Notes under the pieces: generated by a model
Seen by the model: only the letters and a program-made list of their open reading frames with translations
Database searches by the model: none
Told to the model about the DNA's origin: nothing
NCBI GenBank assembly: GCA_963739375.1
Contig: CAVUAF010000015.1
Coordinates: 372,001-436,000, forward strand
From: CAVUAF01 sp963739375
Lineage (GTDB): Bacteria; Acidobacteriota; Terriglobia; Terriglobales; Acidobacteriaceae
Direction of reading: 5' to 3'
Length of the DNA: 64,000 nucleotides
Shown here: one piece after another, positions 20,011-28,764 of the stretch
How the letters are laid out: each line of letters starts with the position of its first letter
How positions within the stretch are numbered: the stretch's first letter is position 1
Made by a program: the position numbers and the translations under genes

Positions 20011-20394
20011 TCAAAGGACACGGCGGATGATTGCCCGGGAGACGACCGGAGCGTTGAAGTTGAAGGTGATGAGCAGCCCAAACCGCTTCTTCATCAGCTT
20101 CATGTAAGTGAGAAGCTGGGCCTCGAAGACCGGCAGGAGTTTCTCGACGGCTTTCAGCTCCACGATGACGGCGTCTTCGACCAGGAGGTCGACGCAATAC
20201 CCGCAATCCAGCTTCGTGCCTTTGTACTCGATGGGGAGTTTCACCTGGCGTCGGAAACGCAGCCCACGAAGGCCCAGCTCATGGGCCAGGCAGTGTTCAT
20301 AAGCTGACTCGAGCAGGCCGGGACCGAGTTGGCGATGAACCTCAATTGCAGCGCCGATGATCTGCTTGGTCCAAGGTTCTGCAATAAGCGCCAC
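20011..20394 (-). CDS. GxxExxY protein (PD-(D/E)XK-like)
   Basis: This 127-residue protein starts at GTG 20394, with AGAGGG upstream. The family signature GLLESAY lies near residues 27-33, followed by IEYKGTKLDCGYCVDLLVEDAVIVELKAV, which has the D...ExK layout of PD-(D/E)XK nuclease folds. Function is not established for the family. The gene is enclosed by inverted copies of a 27-bp repeat (left arm 19982-20008, right arms 20415-20441 and 20463-20489), so gene and repeats probably travel as one unit. Confidence 0.88.
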   Translation of the reverse strand: MALIAEPWTKQIIGAAIEVHRQLGPGLLESAYEHCLAHELGLRGLRFRRQVKLPIEYKGTKLDCGYCVDLLVEDAVIVELKAVEKLLPVFEAQLLTYMKLMKKRFGLLITFNFNAPVVSRAIIRRVL

Positions 20395-20414
20395 TGGCCC
20401 TCTTTGCCCACCTT

Positions 20415-20489
20415 CCTTCGCGTCTTCGTGCCTTCGTGGTGGGAGCCTTCTCTGCCCACCTGCCTTCGTGTCTTCGTGCCTTCGTGGTG
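20415..20489 (-). repeat. Right arms of the inverted repeat around the GxxExxY gene
   Basis: Two copies of the 27-bp unit lie in the opposite orientation to the left arm: 20415-20441 with one mismatch (CGCGTC for CGTGTC) and 20463-20489 exact. Together with 19982-20008 they bracket the GxxExxY gene. A weaker relative is seen at 63475-63490 (ACCACGAAGGCACGG). Confidence 0.88.
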
Positions 20490-20504
20490 AATCGGGTTCC
20501 GCGC

Positions 20505-21050
20505 TTACGCGCTGGGCCGGCGGTAGGTGACCAGGTCCGGATGCTCACGCTGGAAGGCTTGCGCGATGTGGCAGTTCCAGCACACCGGCTGGCAGCGGGC
20601 GAAGAATTCGGGCAGTTTTTCGACCGGGACCTGGCTCCACTGCATGGTGCCGAGTTCAGGGTCGGCCAGCGCCGGTTTGTGATCGTGCCAGTGGATTTCG
20701 CCAAACCCATGCTTGCAGTACACGCAGGTCTTGTCCGCGTACCACTGGGTCACGATGTTGCGCACCAGGCATTCGGCGGGCGCGTGCTCGATCTGCCGCA
20801 GGCATTCCTGGCCGCAACCGGCGCGCTCCGGCCAGCGTGAGCATTGGTGTAGGCGCAGTGTGGGCTCGCCCATCGCCGCCGAAATGCCGGCCACCATTGC
20901 GTCCACCTTCACCGCCGCTGGCAGGTGGTTTTGCGGGCAGGTCACCAGCCGCTGGCCCCGGAAGCGGCGGTACCACGTGCCTCCAATCACGGCCAGGCAG
21001 GCCGCGGTCACCAGCACCACCGCCAGAAATGCATACACAAGCGGTGTCAT
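20505..21050 (-). CDS. Cysteine- and histidine-rich membrane-anchored protein of unknown function
   Basis: This is 181 residues from ATG 21050; no good ribosome site is seen and GTG 21098 is possible. One N-terminal membrane segment (about 4-24) is followed by a soluble part rich in Cys and His: TCPQNH, HQCSRW...GCGQEC, CVYCKHGFGEIHWHDH and CQPVCWNCH. CWNCH has the form of a c-type heme site, but a single site in such a context could equally be metal binding. No family is recognised. Confidence 0.6.
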   Translation of the reverse strand: MTPLVYAFLAVVLVTAACLAVIGGTWYRRFRGQRLVTCPQNHLPAAVKVDAMVAGISAAMGEPTLRLHQCSRWPERAGCGQECLRQIEHAPAECLVRNIVTQWYADKTCVYCKHGFGEIHWHDHKPALADPELGTMQWSQVPVEKLPEFFARCQPVCWNCHIAQAFQREHPDLVTYRRPSA

Positions 21051-21246
21051 GCGGCTAGGAGAATCCCAACCCCGGCGCGCGACCGTGAGGCGCGTCACCG
21101 CGGGCTGTGACCAGGGGCGAGGTTACACCGCGTTCACCAGCGCAAACGAGGTGACACGCAGCCGGCGTGAAGACGGTCGCTTGCGAATCTTTCGTTGCGT
21201 GCCGCTGCCGATTGGCGAATAATTCGCGCACTTCCCGAGGCACGCC

Positions 21247-22644
21247 TTGGCCACGCCGGCGCTGGCGCCACAAACCCGCATCGGTCCCTACCTGCTGCTG
21301 CAGAAGCTGGGCGCCGGGGGCATCGGCGAGGTGTGGAAGGCGCGCGATACCCGCCTCAACCGCATCGTGGCGCTCAAGTTCATTGCCCCGGGCCAGGGCA
21401 GCTCCCCGCTGCGCGACCTGCTGCGCGAGGCCCGCGCCGTCTCCGCGCTTAACCATCCCAACATCGTCACCGTGTACGAGGTCGGCGACCTGCCCAGCGG
21501 CCACTATCTGGCCATGGAGTTCGTCAGCGGCGAGACCTTGCGCGCCCGCCTGCGGCGCTCCGCCCTCCCGCTGGCGGAGGCGCTCGACCTGGCGCGGCAG
21601 ATGGCCGGCGGCCTGGCCGCGGCCCACAAGAGCGGCATCATCCATCGCGACCTCAAGCCGGAAAACATCATGCTGCGCGACGATGGCCTGGTGAAGCTGC
21701 TCGACTTCGGACTGGCCAAGCTGCTGCCCTGGTCGGACCAGACCTCGCCCTTCGATGGCACCTCGCCCGGCGACTCGCACACGCAATCCGGGCAACTGGT
21801 CGGTACCTTCCAGTACATGTCGCCGGAGCAGGCGCGCGGCCACGCCGTGACCACCGCCTCCGACATTTTCTCTTTCGGCATCGTGCTCTACGAGATGCTC
21901 ACCCTGGAGCACCCCTTCCGCGGACAGAGCACCATCGACACCTTGACCGCCATCATCAACAAGGCGCCGGAGCCTATCAGCACGCGGCTTCCCGGGCTGC
22001 CGCCGGAGTTCGACGCGCTGCTGGACCGCATGCTGCAGAAGGAGAGCGCCGCGCGCATGCAGTCGGCCGTGGAACTGGCCGAGTCCCTGCAAAGCGTGAA
22101 CCTCACCCCCCGCAGTGCCGCGGCGCCGGCAGCGCCGGCGCCGGCGGTACGCCAGATGCCGCGCTGGGCGCAAGCCATCGGGGCCACGCTGATCGTCGTC
22201 CTGCTGGCGGCGACCGGGTGGTTGCTGCGGCCGGGCGGCAGCAGCCGCGCCGCCGGCAGCGCCGTGCAGTCGCTGGTGGTGATGAGCCTGCGCCCCGCCG
22301 CCGACGATACTAAGGCCGCCGCCATCGCCGATGAGCTGACCGAGGACCTCGACGCCGCGCTCAACCGCCGCGGCCTGCGCCTGGCCTCGCGCGCCGCCAT
22401 CGCCGGCGGCGGCGACCCGCGCACGGTCGGCGCGCAACTCGGAGTGGACGCCGTGCTGCAAGGCACGGTGCGCAGTTTCGGCGACAAGCTGCGCATCCAC
22501 GTCGAGCTGGTCAGCACCCGCACCGGCTTCCAGATATGGAGCGACAACGTCACCACCGACGCCGGCGATCCGCTTAGCGCCGCCGACACCGCCGCCAACC
22601 AGATCGCCGACGCGGTGCGCGCGGTCGCCAATCGCTCGCCATGA
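21247..22644 (+). CDS. Membrane Ser/Thr protein kinase with extracytoplasmic TolB-N/FlgO-like domain
   Basis: This is 465 residues from TTG 21247 (GAGG upstream). The Hanks-type kinase domain spans about residues 12-275: glycine loop LGAGGIGEVW, Lys in VALKFI, catalytic HRDLKPEN, DFG in LLDFGLAK and MSPEQARGH. One membrane segment lies near 313-333. The ~120 residues after it (DELTEDLDAALNRRGLRLASRAAI, VLQGTVRSFGDKLRIHVELV) resemble the domain that follows cyclases and kinases in many Acidobacteriota and that is related to the TolB N-terminal fold. All catalytic residues are present, so it should be active. The signal is unknown. Confidence 0.9.
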   Translation: MATPALAPQTRIGPYLLLQKLGAGGIGEVWKARDTRLNRIVALKFIAPGQGSSPLRDLLREARAVSALNHPNIVTVYEVGDLPSGHYLAMEFVSGETLRARLRRSALPLAEALDLARQMAGGLAAAHKSGIIHRDLKPENIMLRDDGLVKLLDFGLAKLLPWSDQTSPFDGTSPGDSHTQSGQLVGTFQYMSPEQARGHAVTTASDIFSFGIVLYEMLTLEHPFRGQSTIDTLTAIINKAPEPISTRLPGLPPEFDALLDRMLQKESAARMQSAVELAESLQSVNLTPRSAAAPAAPAPAVRQMPRWAQAIGATLIVVLLAATGWLLRPGGSSRAAGSAVQSLVVMSLRPAADDTKAAAIADELTEDLDAALNRRGLRLASRAAIAGGGDPRTVGAQLGVDAVLQGTVRSFGDKLRIHVELVSTRTGFQIWSDNVTTDAGDPLSAADTAANQIADAVRAVANRSP

Positions 22645-22727
22645 ACCAGCCGGCGGAACACGGAACTACAGGTGCATAAGTAGTTGGAGGTTTCCCCCGC
22701 CTCCGTCGCAGGACGGAGAGAGGCGAC

Positions 22728-25082
22728 ATGAAAAACCAACGAGTTGCGAAACGCGCGTCGGTCCTGGTGGCAGAATTTCTGGCAGTTCTACTGCCCATGC
22801 TACTGCCAGTTTTTCTGGCACTTCCGGCTTTGGCGGCGCCGGCGACGGTGCAGCAGCTCCAGAACGGCGTGATTGAAATCAGCGGCGGGAGCGGAGCGCA
22901 GGCTTGGACGCTGCGGTACGCCAGCGTCGCCAAGATGGAGGCCTATGAGCACCACCTGGTGCAGGCCGACGAGCACCGCGCCTGGTTCAGCCACGGAGGC
23001 TGGCTGCGGCTCATTGACACCGACAAAGGCGTGGTGCTGGGCCGTTGGAACCTGCCGGGCTACGTCACCGAACTAAAGCCGCACGACGGCAAGGTAACGG
23101 TCACGGTCAGCGACTACATCGGGGATGTAGTTGACCTGCGCAAGACCTACGAATTCGACCCGCAGCATCCCAACGTGCCGCTGTGGATGGCGGGGAATAT
23201 GCTCACCTACCGCGTCGCCGAACAGGAGCCGCTGGCAGCGCTGAAGACTTATGCCGTGAACCAAGTGCGGCGTGTGCCGACGGGGCCGATAACGCCGGAG
23301 GACGAAAAGGCCGCGGTCCCGCTGCTGGAAGAGGCGATCCGGCGCGATCCGTTCGCGCCCTGGTTCCGGGTGCTGCTGGGCCAAATCCTCGCCGACCAAC
23401 ATGACGCGCGGGCGCCGCAGGTGCTGCGGGAGGCGGTGGAGTTGCCCGGCGTCGACTGCCTGGAACTGTTCCCGATGTCGGCCCACTTGGCGTGGATCGG
23501 CCAGCCGGAGCTGTGGCTGGCGGCTTTCGACCGCGGGTATGCCGATTACATCCGCCGGGGCTTCGAGCCGCGCCTGTTCACCTTGCTCATCGGGCGGCTG
23601 GTGCTGCTGGGCATGCCCCTGGAAAAACTGCCGGCGGCCGCCGTCCCGAAGATGCAAGAAGATATTTACCGGCTGATGCCGTACCAGGAAGGCGCGGAGG
23701 CGGCATGGTACGGCTACGCCGATCATGCGCGCCAGGCGGGCGACACGCAGCGCGCCGAAGTGTGGCGGCAGCGCGGCGCCGATGCGCGGCGAAACGGGAC
23801 CTGTTTCGGCTACGCGTTGAGCCTGGCGTTCGACCGCTGGCACCTGCTGGCGTGGGCGCTGCTGGCGGCGATGATCTTCTACGTAATCGTGCAGCGGCTG
23901 CGCTACGCCCCGCAGCGGCGGTTGGATGCAGCGGCTCGCAGCCGGGGCGCCGGGGGGCGTCGCTTCTCCTTTTTTGGCGCCGTCTATTGGGACACGCGCG
24001 AGCGCCTGGTGTTCCTGACGCTGGCCGTTGCGTTGTGGCTGGCGACCGGCATCGCCGGCGGCTACCTCAGCGGCTACATGCGTATGTTCGCGTCGCCGTG
24101 GGAGCCGTGGATGGGGAGCTTCGCCAGTCCGATGTCCGCCTGGCAGTTCGAGAACCACGTGGGCACCACCGAGAACTTCAGCCGCGTGGTGCCGGGGCCG
24201 GCCACGGACCTGCTGCGGGCGTTCGCCTACCAGTCCGGCGGCGAGACGCAAAAGGCCGAAGCGCTGTACCGCGCGCTGCCGCAGTACGCCGCGAGCTGGA
24301 ACAACCTGGGGGTAATCCTGAAGCAGGCGGGGCGTGAGGCCGAGGCGCGGCAGGCGTTTGAGCACGCGTTGCAGGCCGACCCTCAACTGACGGAAGCCAC
24401 CTACAACCTGGGCCGCGGCACCACGTCGCTGTGGGCAGAAATCCACCAGCAATACCTGCCCGGGCAGCCGATGCTGGCGCCGCCGCCGCGCCGCCTCATC
24501 ATCGAGTCGTACAACGGGACGTGGGGAGACCGGCTGCCGGGAATTCTTGCCGGGCCGCTCGGCGGGCTGCGTAAGTGGCAGTCGTACGTACACAACCTCA
24601 CCGGCATCGACCACGCCAGTGCGTGGCTGCGAACCACGATTTTCCTGACCGTACTGACGATGCTGGCGGCGCTGCTGATTCTGTTTGTCATGCCGCATGC
24701 CGAAGTGACGCAGGCGGCGCCAGGCTGGCTGCGGGTGCTCGAACTGGCGATTCCGGGGACGTCGGCGCGATATCGCCTGGCCGGCGGCGTGGTGCTGACG
24801 GCGTGGTGCTACTTTGTCCTCCAGCTCATCGGACTGTACCGGCTCGGTTCGCCGTACGTCCTCAGCTTCTGGGCTTGGCCCAACGTGGCGCGCGCCTTCG
24901 GGCCTTCCTTAGTATCGCAGCAATCCCTGCGCGAGCAGGGGCTGGTGTTCGGAGTTCCGGGAGGAGCGGACACGCTGGTCAACCCCACGTGGATGTGGCT
25001 GTACCTGCCGCTGGTGGCCATCTACGTGGTGAATGTGGCGGTGGTGCTGTGGCGGCGAGCCGGAGAGCGGGCGCCCAACTAG
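22728..25082 (+). CDS. Large membrane protein with tetratricopeptide-like parts
   Basis: This 784-residue protein begins with a signal/membrane segment whose DNA is a series of short inverted repeats (GGCAGT-TCT-ACTGCC and GCCAG-TTTTT-CTGGC). An exported part of ~350 residues has helical repeats (PLLEEAIRRDPFAPWFRVLLGQI), then membrane segments near 375-395 and 425-445, a TPR pair (NNLGVILKQAGREAEARQAFEHALQADPQ, about 525-560) and further membrane segments near 640-665, 690-710 and 765-780. No catalytic motif is recognised. The start is ATG 22728 with GAGAGG upstream. Confidence 0.8.
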   Translation: MKNQRVAKRASVLVAEFLAVLLPMLLPVFLALPALAAPATVQQLQNGVIEISGGSGAQAWTLRYASVAKMEAYEHHLVQADEHRAWFSHGGWLRLIDTDKGVVLGRWNLPGYVTELKPHDGKVTVTVSDYIGDVVDLRKTYEFDPQHPNVPLWMAGNMLTYRVAEQEPLAALKTYAVNQVRRVPTGPITPEDEKAAVPLLEEAIRRDPFAPWFRVLLGQILADQHDARAPQVLREAVELPGVDCLELFPMSAHLAWIGQPELWLAAFDRGYADYIRRGFEPRLFTLLIGRLVLLGMPLEKLPAAAVPKMQEDIYRLMPYQEGAEAAWYGYADHARQAGDTQRAEVWRQRGADARRNGTCFGYALSLAFDRWHLLAWALLAAMIFYVIVQRLRYAPQRRLDAAARSRGAGGRRFSFFGAVYWDTRERLVFLTLAVALWLATGIAGGYLSGYMRMFASPWEPWMGSFASPMSAWQFENHVGTTENFSRVVPGPATDLLRAFAYQSGGETQKAEALYRALPQYAASWNNLGVILKQAGREAEARQAFEHALQADPQLTEATYNLGRGTTSLWAEIHQQYLPGQPMLAPPPRRLIIESYNGTWGDRLPGILAGPLGGLRKWQSYVHNLTGIDHASAWLRTTIFLTVLTMLAALLILFVMPHAEVTQAAPGWLRVLELAIPGTSARYRLAGGVVLTAWCYFVLQLIGLYRLGSPYVLSFWAWPNVARAFGPSLVSQQSLREQGLVFGVPGGADTLVNPTWMWLYLPLVAIYVVNVAVVLWRRAGERAPN

Positions 25083-25745
25083 AACCCATCTCCCGAAAAG
25101 CAGATTCCTCGCTGCGCTCGGAATGACAAGCAAGAGGAAAAAGTTTCGAGTTTCGGGTTTCGAGTTTCGAGCGAGAACCGTTCAGTTTGCCTGGGCGGCG
25201 TGCTCGTGTTGCGCCTGCGGCCTACGGCCTGCGGCGGGAGCCTTCGGCAGAGAGGTGCTCGCTGCGCTCGCGTCGTTTTCCCCGGGCTGAAGCCCGGGGC
25301 TACCCTCGGTCGCCCCTGCGGGGCGGAGGCAGTTGTCAGTTCCCAGTTCTCAGTTCTCAGTTCCCAGAAAACCCAGATTCCTCGCTGCGCTCGGAATGAC
25401 AACGAAGAGGAAGAAGTTTCGAGTTTCGGGTTTCGAGTTTCGAGCGAGAACCTGAGCCCCAGTTGGCGGTTGCCAGAGAGGGTCAAACCCAGATTCCTCG
25501 CTGCGCTCGGAATGACAACCAAGAAGAAAAAGTTTCGAGTTTCGGGTTTCGAGCGAGAACCTGAGCCCCAGTTGGCGGTTGCCAGAGAGGGTCAAACCCA
25601 GATTCCTCGCTGCGCTCGGAATGACAAGCAAGAGGAAAAAGTTTCGCGTTTCGGGTTTCGAGTTTCGAGCGAGAACCTGAAACAGCAGATTCCTCGCTGC
25701 GCTCGGAATGACAATTCCTAAGATTGATGGTTTATGAGACGAGTT
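25083..25745. repeat. Cluster of dispersed repeat elements
   Basis: No gene is seen in this 663-bp stretch. The element starting CAGATTCCTCGCTGCGCT and ending GGAATGACAA occurs at 25101, 25374, 25490, 25599 and 25686, with a sixth relative at 145. Stretches of TTTCGAGTTTCGGG-type repeats lie between them. 25451-25559 and 25560-25668 are a 109-bp tandem duplication. A palindromic CCCCGGG...CCCGGGG element lies at 25280-25299. Open frames here are made only of the repeats. Confidence 0.9.
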
Positions 25746-27281
25746 CTAGACGTCTCTTAGGCCGAGGCGCAGCATTTTGGTGCGCAAGCCTTCGCGGCTG
25801 ATGCCGAGGACCTGGGCGGCGCGGGTGCGGTTGCCGTCGGTGGCGGCGAGTATCAGCCGGATGTGCTGCTTCTCGACCTCGTCGAGGGTGAGGGTGGCAG
25901 CGGGCTTAGCGGGGATTTCGAGCGGCGTCGGTTGCCAATACGGGGGCGGCGGGGGTGGGGCGGCGCGCTCGGTGCGGACACGCTCGTTGAGCGCCTCGGC
26001 TGCGATCTCCGCGCCCGGCGCCGCCATGGCCACCAGGCGCGCCATCTCGTTTTCCAGCTCGCGCACATTCCCGGGAAACGGATAGTGCTCCAATACGACG
26101 AGGGCCGCGCCCGAGAGCCGCGGCACCGGGCGGCAGTAGCGCGCGGCGTAGACGCGCAGGAAGTGGTCGGCGAGCAGGCGAACGTCGTGGGGACGCGCGC
26201 GCAGCGGCGGCACGCGCAGGATGGCGCCGGCGAGCCGGTAGAAGAGGTCGGCGCGGAAGCGGTGGTGGTCGACGTCGCCCTCCAGGTCGCGGTTGGTGGC
26301 GGCCACCACGCGGACGTCGGCGTGTTCGACGCGGGTGGAGCCCAGGCGCAGGTAATCGCCCGACTGCAGCACGCGCAGCAGCGGCCCCTGCAGATCAAAG
26401 GGCATCTCGCCAATCTCGTCGAGGAAAAGGGTGCCGCGATGCGCGGCGGCGATGACGCCGGCGCGGTCGCGATGGGCGCCGGTGAAAGCGCCGCGCACGT
26501 AGCCGAAGAGTTCCGATTCCACCAGCGAGGCGGGGATGGCGGCGCAGTTCAGCACCACGAAGGGGCCGGCAGCGCGCTTGCTGTTGCGATACACGGCGCG
26601 GGCCAGCAGCTCCTTGCCGGTGCCGGTCTCGCCCTGGATGAGGAGGGAGAGGTCGGTGGCGGCCACCTGGGCCAGGGTGTCGAGGACGGCGCGCATGGCG
26701 GGATCGGCGGTGAGGATGCCGGCGTCGCGCGCCAGGTCGGAATCGAGTTGCCGGGCGCGGGCGCGAGCGTGCTCGACGGCGATGGCGACGCGCAGCCGCG
26801 GCTCGGCCAGCTGCCGGATCTCCTCCAGCAGGCGGCGATGGCGCTCGGTGAAATGGTGCGCGATGTCGCGCTGCTCGAGGTAGAGGAGTGCGGTGGCGTC
26901 GGGGCTGGTGAGCAGCGGAGCGCAGAGCACGGAGCGCAGGGCCAGGCGGCGGACGCTGGCGTTTTCGCCAAAACGCTCGGAGCGCGCGGCATCGTCGAGC
27001 AGCACCGCCTGGTTCTGCGCCACCACGTCGCGGGCGATGGAGGTGCTGATCTCGCGCTCGGCTTCCTCCAGGCGGTCGCTGCGAAAGTTGCTGGCGGCGG
27101 TGACGTGGAATTCTCCCGCCTCGCTGACCAGGATGCAGCCACGGTCGGCGCCCAGGGCGGCGAGGGCGGCCTCGAGCAGGGCGGCGAGCAGCTCGCCGTA
27201 GTCGCGCTCGGAGAGCAGGGTGCGGGCGACGCGGTGAAGCGCTTCAAGTTCCGCGGCCTGGAAGGGGGCGGGAGCAGCCAT
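25746..27281 (-). CDS. Sigma54-dependent transcriptional activator with GAF domain
   Basis: This 511-residue protein has an N-terminal GAF domain (about 10-175), an AAA+ domain with Walker A GETGTGKE, the sigma54-contact motif GAFTGA, Walker B TLFLDEIGEM and arginine-finger part FRADLFYRL, and a Fis-type helix-turn-helix at the C-terminus (RTRAAQVLGISREGLRTKMLRLGL). It should activate RNA polymerase with sigma54 in answer to a small ligand or redox signal sensed by the GAF domain; the target is unknown and no sigma54 promoter was identified nearby. Confidence 0.93.
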   Translation of the reverse strand: MAAPAPFQAAELEALHRVARTLLSERDYGELLAALLEAALAALGADRGCILVSEAGEFHVTAASNFRSDRLEEAEREISTSIARDVVAQNQAVLLDDAARSERFGENASVRRLALRSVLCAPLLTSPDATALLYLEQRDIAHHFTERHRRLLEEIRQLAEPRLRVAIAVEHARARARQLDSDLARDAGILTADPAMRAVLDTLAQVAATDLSLLIQGETGTGKELLARAVYRNSKRAAGPFVVLNCAAIPASLVESELFGYVRGAFTGAHRDRAGVIAAAHRGTLFLDEIGEMPFDLQGPLLRVLQSGDYLRLGSTRVEHADVRVVAATNRDLEGDVDHHRFRADLFYRLAGAILRVPPLRARPHDVRLLADHFLRVYAARYCRPVPRLSGAALVVLEHYPFPGNVRELENEMARLVAMAAPGAEIAAEALNERVRTERAAPPPPPPYWQPTPLEIPAKPAATLTLDEVEKQHIRLILAATDGNRTRAAQVLGISREGLRTKMLRLGLRDV

Positions 27282-27325
27282 GCAGCGCGCACTTTATCAT
27301 TCCTTGGGCGGAGGGGAGAAAAGGA

Positions 27326-27371
27326 GCCCGGCCGAGGGCGGCCGGGCTACACCCGAGCGGCCGGGCTACAC
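27326..27371. repeat. GCCCGGCCG/CGGCCGGGC repeat hairpin
   Basis: Arms GCCCGGCCG (27326-27334) and CGGCCGGGC (27339-27347) pair around AGGG, and the right arm plus TACAC is repeated at 27358-27371. A related element lies at 57195-57218. It lies downstream of the minus-strand BON gene and may help end its transcript, but no T run follows. Confidence 0.65.
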
Positions 27372-27389
27372 AATCCACAAGAGGGGGAA

Positions 27390-27938
27390 TTACTTTCTGG
27401 CCGTGGTCTTGGGCTCGACCTGGAGGTCGTTCTTAACCTCGAAGGTATTGGGTACGCCGCGGGCGCGCATGCCGGCCAGGTTCTTGTCCATTTCGTCGGC
27501 GACCACCCCTTCCAGCCACACGTGCCCGTTTTTCACGATGATGTGAATCGGAGGCACGGCGCCGAAGGCGTAGCGGCTGAGGGCGGTATCGCCGTAGATG
27601 GCGCGGAAAACGGCGCGCCGAAGGCGATCGTCGAAGGGCGAGTTGGGCAGCACTTCGATCTGGTTCTCGACGCGCGCCACGCCTGCGATGCGCTTCACGG
27701 CGCTTTCGGCATCGCTCTTCAAGCTTGGGGTCGTGACCTGGCCGAGCAGCGTGACGGTGTTGCCGTCGACCTGATACGCCAGGTTATCGAAGACGCTGTA
27801 CCACGGCAGCATGACCAGCTCGTGCCGCACTTCGCGGGTGATGCCGTCGTCGCCATGACTTGCCTGCTTGTCCGGCGCGGCTTGCGCCAGAGATGCGGTG
27901 AGGACTGCCAACGCAACAACCGAGAGTAGCTTCTTCAT
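27390..27938 (-). CDS. Exported BON-domain protein
   Basis: This 182-residue protein has a signal peptide (about 1-20) and two BON domains, about residues 33-97 (VDGNTVTLLGQVTTPSLKSDAESAVKRIAGVARVENQI) and 103-172 (VKNGHVWLEGVVADEMDK). BON domains bind phospholipid or envelope surfaces, as in OsmY. It starts at ATG 27938 with GGGAGG upstream. A periplasmic stress or membrane-maintenance role is inferred from the family. Confidence 0.9.
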   Translation of the reverse strand: MKKLLSVVALAVLTASLAQAAPDKQASHGDDGITREVRHELVMLPWYSVFDNLAYQVDGNTVTLLGQVTTPSLKSDAESAVKRIAGVARVENQIEVLPNSPFDDRLRRAVFRAIYGDTALSRYAFGAVPPIHIIVKNGHVWLEGVVADEMDKNLAGMRARGVPNTFEVKNDLQVEPKTTARK

Positions 27939-28111
27939 GATCCTGTACCTCCCAATCGGCCGGCTTCACACCGGCTGCGAACTTGCTTAGGCTCAGAACG
28001 CGCAGCCACCCGGGGGTTGGAGGTGTCGCGCCAAACCTAACGGGTCAGAGTGCGATTACTTTGGTGACCGTCTGATCATTAGATGTTCGAGTCCCGGCTC
28101 GGGTCGCGGGG

Positions 28112-28750
28112 TTGCTTTACAATCCCCCCTTGCACACGCTGAAGGAGTTCTTCGCGCGCTACAGCGCCTGGATCTGGGGGCTGTTGAAGCCCCTGGGGGC
28201 TTGGGGCGTTTTCGGCGTCGCCTTCATTGACTCGGCCCTGTGGGGCATGCCGCTGGACGCGGTGGTGGCCGGGTACGTGTATGCGGCGCCGGGACGCGCC
28301 TGGTTGTATTGCCTGATGGCGGCGGCGGGCTCGGCGCTGGGCAGCGTCTTCATTTATTACGTGGGGCGCAAGGGCGGCGAGCTGACGCTGGAAAAGCGCA
28401 TCGGGCGGCAGCGTCTCGACGAGTGGCGCGACCGCTTCGAGCGCCAGGAATTCTGGGCGCTGGCCATTCCTGCCATCCTGCCGCCGCCGGCGCCCTTCAA
28501 GCTCCTGCTGCTGGCCGCCGGCGCCTTCCACATGCGCCTGCGCGACTTCCTGCTGGCCATCTTCGTGGGCCGAATGCTGCGCTTTGGGCTGCTGGCGGTG
28601 CTGGTGATCAAGTTCGGGCCGCAGGTGGTGAACGCGGTGGGGTCGGTGGTGGGGGACCATCCGTGGGCGTCGCTGGGCGTGGCCGCGGTCGCCGGAGCGC
28701 TGATTGCGATCTGGCTGGCGCGCAAGCTGCGCCGGCGGCGCGTCAGTTAA
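28112..28750 (+). CDS. DedA/VTT-family membrane protein
   Basis: This is 212 residues, with start uncertain between TTG 28112 and TTG 28130; neither has a strong ribosome site. About five membrane segments are seen. The VTT-type features are AAAGSALGSVFIYYVGRKGG and the re-entrant Pro-rich AIPAILPPPAPFKLLLLAAG with the conserved G/P pattern. Relatives move phospholipids or keep proton-motive force. The stop is 14 bp before folC. Confidence 0.85.
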   Translation: MLYNPPLHTLKEFFARYSAWIWGLLKPLGAWGVFGVAFIDSALWGMPLDAVVAGYVYAAPGRAWLYCLMAAAGSALGSVFIYYVGRKGGELTLEKRIGRQRLDEWRDRFERQEFWALAIPAILPPPAPFKLLLLAAGAFHMRLRDFLLAIFVGRMLRFGLLAVLVIKFGPQVVNAVGSVVGDHPWASLGVAAVAGALIAIWLARKLRRRRVS

Positions 28751-28764
28751 ACTGATTCACTTTC

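Noticed and set aside
23073..24698. 541-codon minus-strand open frame
   Set aside because: It lies antisense to the TPR membrane protein and shows the Arg/Gln/His-rich composition of a shadow frame.
25200..25721. 173-codon open frame in the repeat cluster
   Set aside because: It is made entirely of the dispersed repeats and has no ribosome site or family.
25083..25745. CRISPR array
   Set aside because: The repeated elements are unevenly spaced, the stretches between them are themselves repeats, and no cas gene is near.
28050..28110. tRNA-like TTCGAGTCC segment
   Set aside because: The five bases before and after the T-loop-like sequence do not pair and no anticodon or acceptor stem could be fitted.
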